64,000 nucleotides of DNA, taken from Nocardioides sp. B-3. Lineage in GTDB: Bacteria; Actinomycetota; Actinomycetes; Propionibacteriales; Nocardioidaceae. Of the stretch, positions 50,616-60,748 are shown piece by piece; the stretch's first letter is position 1; each line of letters starts with the position of its first letter. Below the pieces are notes generated by a model. That model was not told the DNA's origin and made no database searches. It saw only the letters and a program-made list of their open reading frames with translations. Position numbers and translations under genes: made by a program. The stretch covers positions 1,860,001 to 1,924,000 of the forward strand of contig NZ_CP087968.1 of the NCBI RefSeq assembly GCF_024703895.1, read 5' to 3'.

Positions 50616-51317
50616 TCACCGGCTCACGTCGACCCGCGCCGACCACACGCGGGACCCGGGTCCCACGGTGGCCAGCCGCCGCAGCTCGGTGACGGCAATC
50701 GTCGCGGCCCCGGCCGCGCCTCGAGCCGCCCGGGGGTGCGGCGGCGCGGTCACCGCGGCACGGAGTGCCGTCTCCTGTTCTGCGAACCGGGCCCGGAGCT
50801 CGGCCAGCGTCTGCTCCGGGAACCGCGTCACCGGGTCGAGGGTCACCACGACTCGGAACGCGGCGGCGGCGGTGCGGCACGTGGCGCACGCGTCCGTCAC
50901 GGAGAACGACCGGTTGGCCGGTTGCAGGCCAGGCCGTCCCGGCACCACCACCACCTGCACCGCCAAGGCAGTGGCGGAGCAGTCCCAGCAGTCCCGGGTC
51001 CACGCGGTCGCGACGTTGTCGAGCTGCGCCTGCTCGACCCCGGTGAGGTAGAGCACCCGGAGGCCGGCGCTCTCCCCGGCACACCCGTGACACGTCGTCG
51101 ACGTGGTCGCCACGAGGTCGGCGCGCACCGTCGCGCGGCCAGTGACCGTCTCCGTGAAGACGGCGTCGCGTTGCTCCGGCTGAAGGTCGGTGGGCTGCGC
51201 GCTCGCGACCACGTCGAGGTCGCGCTGCTGGTCCGCGCCGGGCTTCCCGGAACCCACGGCGCCGGTGAGGAGCACCGCACCGAGCAGCAGTCGTGCGGCG
51301 ATCGCCGCGCCGGTCAC
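50616..51317 (-). CDS. Secreted protein with three CxxC pairs
   Basis: 233 residues, uninterrupted, GTG start overlapping the ATPase stop (GTGA). N-terminal signal/anchor AAIARLLL-like: VTGAAIAARLLLGAVLLTGA. The mature part has three CxxC pairs: TTCHGCAG, DCWDCSA and DACATCRT, spaced about 30 residues apart, each next to a hydrophobic strand such as ALAVQVVVVPG. The C-terminal 100 residues are helical (LAELRARFAEQETALRAAVT). CxxC pairs suggest disulfides, metal or thiol redox outside the membrane. I know no matching family. Last gene of the peptide/peptidase/ATPase operon. Confidence 0.8.
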   Translation of the reverse strand: MTGAAIAARLLLGAVLLTGAVGSGKPGADQQRDLDVVASAQPTDLQPEQRDAVFTETVTGRATVRADLVATTSTTCHGCAGESAGLRVLYLTGVEQAQLDNVATAWTRDCWDCSATALAVQVVVVPGRPGLQPANRSFSVTDACATCRTAAAAFRVVVTLDPVTRFPEQTLAELRARFAEQETALRAAVTAPPHPRAARGAAGAATIAVTELRRLATVGPGSRVWSARVDVSR

Positions 51318-52276
51318 GACGGTGTCTCCTGCTTCACGAAGTTGTCGGCGACGGCTGCCGCGATGTCGATGAGGCTCTCCCGGGTCCGACGGTGCAACGA
51401 CGACATGTCGGTCAGGGCGCCCTGCTCGAGGGAGCCGTCCCACGGGACGGTCACGACCGCCGCGCACCGCTTCTCGAAGTGCCGGCGCATCAGGTCCGGC
51501 GGTGTCGCGCCACGTCGCTGGGCGTTGACGACGACCACGGTCCGGGCGACCGGGTCGTCGAAGCCGTGCTGATCCATCCAGTCCGGGGTCAGCGCCCCCG
51601 CGCGGCCGCCGTCGAGCCCCCGCCCGGACGACCAGCACGACTCGGTCCGCCTCGGTCAGCAGTCCCCGGTTGGCGCTGTCGAGGATCCCGGTCCCGGTGT
51701 CGAGGACGATCAGGTTGTAGAACTGGTCCAGCAGCCCGATCAGCCGGTGGTAGTCGTCGCGGGCCGGGGCCATCCCGATCCGCGGGTCGTCGTCGGAGGC
51801 GAGCACCTCCGGGCAGGCGACTCCTCCGCCTGCGCGGTGTAGCGGCGCAGCGTCGCATAGGACGTGATCGTGTCGAGGTCGCGGAGCACGTCGGTGATCG
51901 TCCGCCCGTGCGGTGGGGCCACCCGATGCGCGAGGTTTCCGGCGTCGGGGTTGGCATCGACAGCCGCCACCCGGTCTCCGCGCAGCAGCGCGAACGTGCT
52001 GCCCGGGGCCGGGGCGATGGTCGTCTTGCCGACACCGCCCTTGCGACTCATCACGACCACCCTGCGCGAGCCCTCGATCGGCGTACGCAATCGCTCCTCG
52101 AGCTCGCGCCGCCGCCGCTCGGGCGCGCTCGGTCCGGGATTGAGGAGGTGTCCGCTGCCCCGGTAGACCGCGCGCCGCCATCCGCGACGGGGGGCGGGGA
52201 CGCGCGGGCGGTACATCACGGCGTCGGTGAAGTCTGCCGCCGAGAGGATCGACGGAGGATCGGGTTCTGGTGCCAT
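51314..52276 (-). CDS. ParA/MinD-type P-loop ATPase (frameshifted)
   Basis: About 320 residues. The N-terminal 60 residues are basic (MYRPRVPAPRRGWRRAVYRG). Deviant Walker A VVVMSRKGGVGKTTIA; then DRVAAVDANPDAGNLAHRVA; the Walker B equivalent is NLIVLDTGTGILDSANRGLL. Shifts near 51825 and 51605. The ATG at 52276 has GGGGAGAGG just upstream, but the reading frame of the M50 peptidase runs straight into it without a stop. So the ATPase is either a separate coupled protein or the C-terminal half of a fusion. Such ATPases place or energise membrane complexes. Confidence 0.8.
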
Positions 52277-53609
52277 CTGCCTCTCCCCGGTGTGGGCGCG
52301 GACGGCGTGGGCGCGGGCCGGGGTGTGCGCCGCTGTCGCCAACCGCCACAGGACCACGGCGACCCCGACCAGCGGGATCAGGATCAGCGCGATCGACATC
52401 ACCGCCAACGTCATGGCCGGCCAGTCCCTGCGATCCCATGCCACGTCGAAGACCAGCTGCTGGAGCCGGATGCCCTCGCGCCCGTGCTCGACGAAGGTCG
52501 GCAGGTTCCACATCGCCCAGCCGAACGCTGCGATGAGCAGCGGCACCACGACCACCACCCACGTCGTGACCATGCGCCGGGCACGAGGGCGCAGCTCGGT
52601 GACCCGGGGGTCCACCGGGTGGCCGGGGCGAAGGCTCCGCAGCACCGGTCCCACGCGAGCGAAGAGGTCAGGCACACCGGCCGGGTCGGAGAGCACGAAG
52701 TAGCCGTCGAAGCGCACGACCGGGATGAGCTGCTGGAGCATCTGGACCTGCAGGGCCAGCGCCGCGAGCAGCAGCAGCCCGCTTCCCGCTGGCTCCGGTA
52801 GCCGACCGCGAGGGCGAGCACCGTCCGGAGCGTTGAAGTAGAGACCGCCGAGGTCGGTCCGCACGCGGCCGGTCCGCCCCGGGCGGTAGGAGTCGGTGAC
52901 ATCGGTGTAGAAGGCGGGGAAGACGATGTAGATGCCGAACCCGATCTCGCCCGGCTCCGCTCCGCCGTACCGACAGGCCGCGGCGTGCCCGAGCTCGTGC
53001 ACCGGGGCGGCGAGGGTGAGCAGGGCGTAGATCACCAGCGCGGTGGACGGGGTCGCGAGCAGCGTCGACACGGCGGCCCAGAAGTCGCCACCGACGACGA
53101 GTGCGACGTCCGCGGCGACCGGGGCTCCCACGACCGCGAGCACCACGGGCGGCCAGAAGGCCGGAGTGAGCACGGCCGCGACGCGACGCACCCACCGCTC
53201 CGGGAGCAGGGTGCCCTTCGCCGTGAGAGCGAGCAGGGGGCGGGCCCGCTGGGGCCGGACCGGTTCGTGCGACTCCTCGGGCAGGACCAGCCCCAACGGC
53301 TGCAACCGGTTGGTGACCGGGTGCTCGAGCCCCGCGACGCTCAGCGTCCGGCCGTAGACCGCGCTGACGTCGGCGGCCACGTCGGCGGGTGCTCGTGGCG
53401 GCTCGACCGCGCGGACCACGAGGTGCAGCAGCTCGGACAGCTGCACGACACCGGTCGTCCGGGCGGCGCACGAGGAACGCCGGGTCCTTCAGGCCCGACC
53501 CCTGCACCGGCCCCGGGAACTCCGGGCCGCGCGCCTGCCGCCATCGCGGCTCGGCGCTGGGGCCGGCGGGCGACGGTGCGGCGGGTGGTTCGAGTGTCTT
53601 GAGGGTCAT
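52277..53609 (-). CDS. PqqD-like domain + M50-type membrane metallopeptidase (frameshifted)
   Basis: About 444 residues. The first 40 are Pro/Ala-rich. The next part, about 40-120 (FLVRRPDDRG, VQLSELLHLVVRAVEPPRAP, ADVSAVYGRTLSVAGLEHPV), has the length and pattern of a PqqD-like/RiPP-recognition domain. Zinc site HELGH in LTLAAPVHELGHAAACRYGG, third ligand Asp in QQLIPVVRFDGYFVLSD. The conserved loop FPAFYTDVTDSYRPGRTGRV and RTDLGGLYFN identify the putative peptide zinc metalloprotease branch. Six to seven helices. Shift near 53465 and a compensating pair between 52830 and 52785. Located right after the two small peptides. May cleave and translocate them. Confidence 0.82.
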
Positions 53610-53686
53610 GGCTCTGGTGTGCTCCGGAGTGGTGTGGTTCGAGGGCGACGGATGCGCCAGAGCAACGCACCTGCCACCCGGTCTCG

Positions 53687-53899
53687 TCACGGCAAGAACT
53701 GCACCGAGCTGAGGTACTGCATCGCGAGCGCGTTGGCCTCCGAGTTGATGGTGGCCGCGTTGACGGCGATCGCGAGGTTGACGCCCACGACGTTGGTGAC
53801 GTTGACGCAGGCGAACTGACAGCTGAGCGTCTCCCGGCGAGGGAGTGGCGTGGCTGTCTCGGCGTCGAGGTCTGCGAAGTTGATCTGAGGTCGGACCAT
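53687..53899 (-). CDS. Leader-core-like small peptide 1
   Basis: 70 residues, ATG 53899, AGGAG ten bases upstream. N-terminal part MVRPQINFADLDAETATPLP then RRETL is acidic with an F-A-D-L-D box; after RETL the sequence becomes Asn/Ala/Val-rich with two Cys (27, 31: SCQFACVNVTNVV). Residues 45-61, AVNAATINSEANALAMQ, match peptide 2 at 9 of 17 positions. No Arg or Lys after residue 22, so a leader followed by a neutral, hydrophobic core. Function is unknown; a matured secreted peptide is inferred from the adjacent M50 peptidase. No modifying enzyme such as radical SAM, YcaO or LanM is in the window. Confidence 0.8.
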   Translation of the reverse strand: MVRPQINFADLDAETATPLPRRETLSCQFACVNVTNVVGVNLAIAVNAATINSEANALAMQYLSSVQFLP

Positions 53900-53934
53900 G
53901 CCGGTTCATCTCCTCTCTTTCGTGGTCGGGGTGT

Positions 53935-53967
53935 GTGTGGCCCCCTCGTTCGGGTCGGGGGCCACAC
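53935..53967 (-). terminator. Hairpin between the two small peptides
   Basis: Perfect 11-bp stem GTGTGGCCCCC (53935-53945) with complement at 53957-53967, 11-base loop, in the 86-base gap between the two peptide genes. No T-run. Probably an attenuator or RNA-stability element that makes the first peptide more abundant than the downstream genes. Confidence 0.6.
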
Positions 53968-53985
53968 GTGGTCACTCGGGCCTGC

Positions 53986-54183
53986 TCAGCCCCGGGAGAC
54001 CGTGATGGTCTGTACGGCGGCGCTGTTCGCGACGGAGTACAGGGACGCTGCGTTGAAGGCCATCGACGAGTTGCTCGCCACGATCGAGGCCCAGTTGGTG
54101 TTGCCGAAGGTCAGCGTCTCCCGGGTCGGGAGCAGCTCGGTGCGCTCTGTCTCGAGCTCGGCAAAGGTCATTTCCTTGCGCAT
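53986..54183 (-). CDS. Leader-core-like small peptide 2
   Basis: 65 residues. ATG 54183 with GGGAGGTG seven bases upstream, a very strong ribosome-binding site. N-terminus MRKEMTFAELETERTELLPT, RETL, then TFGNTNWASIVASNSSMAFN and AASLYSVANSAAVQTITVSR. Shares FA[DE]L[DE], LP-x-RETL and a NAA...S.AN..A.Q core pattern with peptide 1 but has no Cys. First gene of the minus-strand operon, and followed by a hairpin, so likely the most expressed. Too small for WXG100 proteins and no Gly-Gly processing site. Confidence 0.8.
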   Translation of the reverse strand: MRKEMTFAELETERTELLPTRETLTFGNTNWASIVASNSSMAFNAASLYSVANSAAVQTITVSRG

Positions 54184-54203
54184 GTGATTCACCTCCCCTG
54201 ATG

Positions 54204-54222
54204 CGATGTGTGGGGCACATCG
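54204..54222. promoter_or_regulatory. Inverted repeat in the leader of peptide 2
   Basis: Perfect 7-bp arms: CGATGTG (54204-54210), spacer TGGGG, CACATCG (54216-54222). It lies between the ribosome-binding site of peptide 2 and the direct repeats at 54234, so it is either a 5' leader hairpin or a second operator. Confidence 0.6.
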
Positions 54223-54233
54223 GACCCGACCCC

Positions 54234-54251
54234 GCGTGACCCCAGCGTGAC
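54234..54251. promoter_or_regulatory. SARP-type direct repeats upstream of peptide 2
   Basis: Two identical heptamers, GCGTGAC at 54234-54240 and 54245-54251, with an exact 11-bp period. SARP regulators bind 7-bp direct repeats one helical turn apart close to the -10. On the minus strand they read GTCACGC and are followed after about 9-17 bases by CGATGT. The divergent gene at 54412 encodes a SARP-type protein. Inference from geometry. Confidence 0.65.
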
Positions 54252-54411
54252 CGCCGTGCGCGTGCGGCACGGCCCTACCCAAAGGTGGTGAGATCGCGCC
54301 GCGGTCCGGTCGTCGGGCTCGCTTCCGAGTGACGGTGGCGTGTCCAGACCGCTGCTCGGACCTCCGGGAAAGGCCGTTCGGCGGATGGGCTCGGGGGCTC
54401 GGGGAGGCACC

Positions 54412-55986
54412 ATGGACTGTCACGCGGTGATCGCGGAACGACGGTTGAGCCTGCTCGGAACCCGGCGGCTCGAGGTCGACGGGCTCGAGGTCCGGCTCGG
54501 CGGACGCGAGCAGCGACTGGCCGCTGTCCCGGCGCTGGCCGGGCGCCGGGCCCGCCTCCGGTCGCCGGTACCCTGTGGCCGGACAGCACCGACGAGCGCG
54601 CGCTCGCCAGTCTGCGCCGGGCCGTCCTGCTGATCCAGCAGCGCAGTCCCGGCCTGCTGCTCGCCGACCGGTCCAGCGTCGGCCCGGACCCCTCCGTGCA
54701 CGTCGACGTCGACGATCTCCGTGCGGCCATCGACGCGACGGGCAAGGACCCGGAGCCCGGCGAGGCGCGCACACTGCTCGCTGCCCCGGCCGGCGAGGAG
54801 CTCTTGCCCGGTTGGTACGCCGAATGGCTGATCTCCGAGCGCGAGGATCTCGCACAGTCGCGGGTCCGAGCCCTGATGCGGATCGCTCGCTTCGCCATGG
54901 AGGAGCGCGACCCGGCGCTCGCCGTCGACGCCGCCCGGGTCGCCAGCGCGGCGGAGCCACTCCCGGAACAGGCGCGGGAGGTGGCGATCAGTGCCCACCT
55001 CCAGTGCGGGGACCGCGCCAGCGCCCTGCGCGAGTTCGCCACCTACCGCGACGTCCTGCGAGACGAGCTGGGGGTGGCGCCGTCCGGCGCTGTCGTCGGG
55101 CTCGTCAGAACACCTGACGCACCGGGAAGTCCCAACGCCGCAGACCGCCAAACCCGCTCCGGCCCCTGCCCCCGTCGTGCCGCGCCCGCGCCGGCCCGCC
55201 GCCGGACCGGTCACGATGCCCCGGGCCCCGGGACCGGTCGGGGTGCCGGAGACGATCGGACCGGTCACGGTGCCGGAGACCCCCGGCACCCGGGCCGCGC
55301 TCGCCCGCCTGCTGGGCTTGGCGGCGGTCGTGCTCCTCGTGGCGGCGGTGCTGGCGGGGTCGGGTCTCGGGCGAGGGTCGGGTGTCGTGGACGGAGGCGA
55401 CTCCCCGCCGGCGCAGGCAGGCGGGCCTGTCGACAACCTGCCCGCCAAGGGCGCCCGGGAACGCCGGGTCGTGGTCCGGTCGAGTGACACGGCCGCGGGT
55501 GCTGTTCGGTTCCTCGTGCGGGCGACGCTGCGCCCGGCCCGAGGTCCGGCTCGTGATGCGGGGCCCGAGCGGCACCAGCCTCGTGCGCAGCGTGGTCGTC
55601 CGCCGGGCGGCGGGGGAGCGACTCGTGCTGGGTGGGCTCAACCCGGGCACCTACCAGTGGGCGGCGACGGCGGCGAGCGCACGTGAGGTGAGCGGCCGGG
55701 TCACGATCGTCCCCGAGGACGTGGTCGTGGCCACGGGCCCAGCGCCGACCGAGGCGCCCACCCCCGCGACGGTGGCCGCGGCGTCCGCGCCCCCTCCGTG
55801 ACGCCCTCCGTGACCCCAACCGTGACCCCTTCCGTGACCGCGACTGTCGCGCCGTCAGCGACCCCGTCTGCGCCGCCGCCGGCGCCCACGGCCACGCAGA
55901 CCCACCCATCCAGCCCGTCCCATACGTCCAGCCCGACAGGTCGACCCACCGACCCCGGCACCCACGCGCCGACCCCGGTCGGTTGA
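54412..55986 (+). CDS. Membrane-anchored SARP/BTAD-type regulator (frameshifted)
   Basis: About 524 residues. GGGGAGG before ATG 54412. N-terminal winged helix as in SARPs: LSLLGTRRLEVDGLEVRLGG, REQRLAA, then LWPDSTDERALASLRRAVLL and VHVDVDDLRAAI. BTAD helices: WYAEWLISEREDLAQSRVRA, REVAISAHLQCGDRASALRE, TYRDVLRDELGVAPSG. After a Pro-rich linker comes one helix (LLGLAAVVLLVAAVLAGSGL) and an extracytoplasmic beta domain (LVMRGPSGTSLVRSVVVRRA), ending in a Thr/Pro-rich tail of VTPS repeats. Shifts near 54550, 55085, 55545 and 55795. A DNA-binding SARP tethered in the membrane with an outside domain is unusual. Divergent from the peptide operon. Confidence 0.8.
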
Positions 55987-55998
55987 GGAGGTAGCGCC

Positions 55999-57569
55999 AT
56001 GTCCGAGTCACCCGCTCTCGCCCGCCGAGTGGTCACTCAGTTCGCCGTGCTCCTCGCATTCCTGCTCGTCGCCCTCACCCCGGTGCCGCCCGCACCGGGA
56101 GTCGCCGGCGACGCGCGCGGACGACCGCGCCGACCGCTGGGCAGGGTTCCGCATCCCGGGCACCGGTCACGCGGACGGTGGGTGGATCGGTGGCTACCGG
56201 ATCGGCACCACGCCCGCCTTCGTGACCACGCCGCGCAAGCGCCCGAACCGGTCCGGCTTCGGGCCGGCCAGAGCGACCGGGGACTCGGCCGGCCCCGGGG
56301 CAACCGCGAAGGAGACCGCTCGCGCGGCCCGGATCCTGTCCAAGTACGGCGGCTACCGCGACGACGTCCGGGCGGCCGCGGTGGACGCCGCCGTGCTGCA
56401 CCTGCTGGCCGGCAAGCAGTGGCGGGTCACCGCCCGCGGCCGCGGGGCTCAACGGATCCGGCAGGCGCGGGACTCAGCCACGGTGATGCGCTTCGCCCGG
56501 CTGATGCTCCGGTCGTCCCGGGTGAGTGCCGGGGTCTACGGTGCCACGGTCGCGGCGACGTCGGCGGACGTTGGCGGGATCACGTCGGTGACGGTCTCCG
56601 TGACCGACGGTCGCGGCCGGCCGGCGGCGGGCCTCCCGGTGACGGTGACCTCGCCCGAGGGCGGGCCGGCCGTGGCGTCGGGTGGTCCGGTGGAGGCTGT
56701 CACGGGAGACGACGGCCGGGCGCTCGTGCGGCTGGCCGCCCCGCTCCCCGGGCTGGCGGACCGTGACCGCACAGATCGGGCAGGTCCCCGAGCACCGGCT
56801 CGTCGTGCGTGCGCCAGATCGGAAGGCTCAGGCGGCCGTCGCGGAGGGTGGCGTGAAGCGCACGCTCGAGGTCAGCACGTCCTCACCTGTCCGGGGAACG
56901 CAAGGTCTGGCGCTGAAGGCCTCGCCCGACTCGCTCGTCGCGGGCGCGGCGGCGCGGGTGGTTGCCAGCGTCACGGGTGATGGGACAACGCGGGCGCTCG
57001 GCGCGACGCTGCACGGCCCGGTGTCGTCGGCGGCAGCCGCGGGCTGCTCGGCACCGATCGTCGGGACAGTGAGCAGCACGGTGTCTACGGATGGTGACTA
57101 CACCCTGCCGCCGGTCTCGCCGACGGTCAGTGGCTACTACGCGTGGCGGGTCGCCGTCGAGGGGACGGCCACGAGCCACCCCGCGTCTGCCTGTGGGGCT
57201 ACGACGAAGGTGAAGGCGGTGGCCTCGATCGTGGTAGCGGCGGTGCCGGCTCAGACTCCGGCCGGCGAGGTGGTCAGAGCTCGGGTGGGCCTCACAGGCC
57301 TCCCAGTCACTCCTGCCGTCACCGTGACCGCGACTCTCTGGGGGCCCTACGAGACTGAGCAGGCGCTCCGCGCAGCAGGTTGCTCGGGCTCGAACTTTGA
57401 CGAGATGCAGTTGACCATGAAGGGGAACGACACCCGGGACATGCCCGGCGTCTTCGTCACGGCGCCCGGCCTGTATGCGTGGCAGGCGACAGTTCCGCCG
57501 TCCGAGCTACGAGAGGGTTCGCGCTCCCAGTGTGCGGCACCGGGAACACTCTTGTGGGTGAGCCAATAA
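55999..57569 (+). CDS. Large secreted protein with Ig-like repeats (frameshifted)
   Basis: About 523 residues. GGAGG before ATG 55999. Signal peptide: RRVVTQFAVLLAFLLVALTP then VPPAPGVA. The segment 50-200 (GYRIGTTPAFVTTPRKRPNR; TARAARILSKYGGYRDDVRA; AAVDAAVLHLLAGKQWRVTA) is helical and unrecognised. From about 200 there are Ig-like beta domains: SVTVSVTDGRGRPAAGLPVT, and two C-terminal repeats with YYAWRVAVEG and LYAWQATVPP, each flanked by Cys. No LPxTG anchor. Shifts near 56120 and 56750. Twelve bases after the regulator, so co-transcribed with it; perhaps a surface partner of the peptides. Confidence 0.75.
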
Positions 57570-57592
57570 ACAGACAGTCTTGACTGTTTGTT
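57569..57592. promoter_or_regulatory. TetR operator of the acyl-CoA operon
   Basis: Palindrome with core ACAGTCTTGACTGT (57574-57587), extended as AACA...TGTT to 57569-57592 with one mismatch. It begins at the last base of the secreted-protein stop and ends 22 bases before the TetR start. Confidence 0.7.
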
Positions 57593-57614
57593 GATTTGCG
57601 GCCACGATGGGCGC

Positions 57615-58214
57615 GTGACGACGACCGCCCGCGTGCCGCAGGAGGAACGCACCCGCGCCATGCGGCTGCGCCTGCTCGAGGCGACGGTCGAGTGCCCGGT
57701 CGAGCGCGGCTACTCCGGTACGTCGACGACGCTGGTCAGCACGCGCGCCGGCGTCTCCCGCGGTGCCCAGCTGCACCACTTCCCGACCAAGAACGACCCG
57801 GTCGTGGCGGCGGTCGAGCACCTCACCGAGCTCCGGGGCGCCGAGCTCGCCGACGCCGTCGCCAAGCTGCCGACCGGCCGGCGGCGCACCCGCGCGGTGC
57901 TGACCATGCTCGGCGACCACTTCTCCTCGCCGGTCTTCACGGCCGCACTGGAGCTGTGGGTCGCCGCGTGCAGGGATGAAGCACTCCTCGCCGCCGTCGG
58001 CCCGCTCGAGCAGCGCGTCGGCCGCGAGGCGCACCGGATGACGGTCGAGGCGCTGGGCGCCGACGAGTCGCAGCCCGGGGTGCGCGAGCTGGTCCAGGCG
58101 ACCCTCGACCTCGTGCGCGGGCTCGGTCTCGCCAACACCATCTCCGACGACGCCGCCCGGCGCCGCCGCATCCTCAACCGCTGGGCCGACGTGCTCGACC
58201 GGGAGCTTGCATGA
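57615..58214 (+). CDS. TetR-family regulator of the acyl-CoA operon
   Basis: 199 residues. HTH: MRLRLLEATVECPVERGYSG, TSTTLVSTRAGVSRGAQLHH followed by FPTKNDPVVAAVEHL. The GTG start lies after the palindromic operator. It overlaps the next gene by four bases, so it is the first cistron of the operon and autoregulated. An acyl-CoA ligand is likely, by analogy with other TetR proteins heading acyl-CoA operons. Confidence 0.9.
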   Translation: MTTTARVPQEERTRAMRLRLLEATVECPVERGYSGTSTTLVSTRAGVSRGAQLHHFPTKNDPVVAAVEHLTELRGAELADAVAKLPTGRRRTRAVLTMLGDHFSSPVFTAALELWVAACRDEALLAAVGPLEQRVGREAHRMTVEALGADESQPGVRELVQATLDLVRGLGLANTISDDAARRRRILNRWADVLDRELA

Positions 58215-58990
58215 CTGACGTCCTCACCTCCGTCCTCAAGGACCTGACTGCCGAGGGCGATGCCCTCGACGCCCTTGTCGCCGACCTCGACGAGGCGGGC
58301 TGGCGCACAGCCACGCCGGCCGCCGGGTGGGATGTCGCCACCCGGGTCTCGCACCTCGCGTGGACCGACGAGGTGGCGGTGAAGGCCGCGACCGACAAGC
58401 AGGCCCGGGACGAGGTCGTGCTGCTCGCCATCGCCGACCCCACCGGCTTCGTCGACACCGAGGCATTGGCGGGCGCACAGGCGGACTCCGCTGACCTGCT
58501 CGCCCCGCTGGCGCGTGGGTCGCCGGGCCATGAGCGAGACGCTGGCGGCCTTCGAGGGCGGCAAGATGCCGTGGTTCGGGCCGCCGATGTCGCCGACCTC
58601 GATGGCGACCGCGCGGCTGATGGAGACCCGGGCGCACAGCCTCGACGTGCATGCCGCGCTCGGCGTCACGCCGGAGCCGACCGACCGGATCCGGCACATC
58701 GCGCACCTCGCCGTACGCACCCGCAACTTCTCCTTCGTCACGCGCGACCTCACTCCGCCGGGCGCTGAGTTCCGCATCGACCTCGTCAGCCCGGGAGGCG
58801 ACGTGTGGGCCTTCGGTCCCGAGGACGCCGAGCAGACGGTGACCGGCTCGGCGCTCGACCTGTGCCTCCTCGCGACCCAGCGGATCAACCGCGCCGACAC
58901 GGACCTCGTGGCAACGGGCGCCGACGCGGACACGTGGCTCGACATCGCGCAGTGCTTCGCGGGTCCGCCCGGAGAGGGAAGGAGCAAAGC

Positions 58991-58994
<4 letters not shown>
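58211..58994 (+). CDS. TIGR03084-family mycothiol-type metal-binding protein (one frameshift)
   Basis: About 260 residues of the DinB/mycothiol maleylpyruvate-isomerase-like superfamily. N-terminal four-helix part: LDALVADLDEAGWRTATPAA and GWDVATRVSHLAWTDEVAVK (metal His). MPWFGPPMSPTSMATARLME and AHSLDVHAALGV hold the other ligands. One shift near 58513. The family is usually found in exactly this operon context with an AtuA-like protein and acyl-CoA carboxylase. Reaction unknown. Confidence 0.82.

Positions 58995-60744
<1,750 letters not shown>

Positions 60745-60748
<4 letters not shown>

Noticed and set aside
53687..54183. WXG100/ESX-type substrates
   Set aside because: Peptides are shorter, not helical hairpins, and have no WxG; no EccC-type ATPase is encoded.
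53986..54960. 324-codon minus-strand frame containing peptide 2 at its end
   Set aside because: The upstream part is antisense to the SARP gene; the strong ribosome-binding site and ATG at 54183 define the peptide alone.
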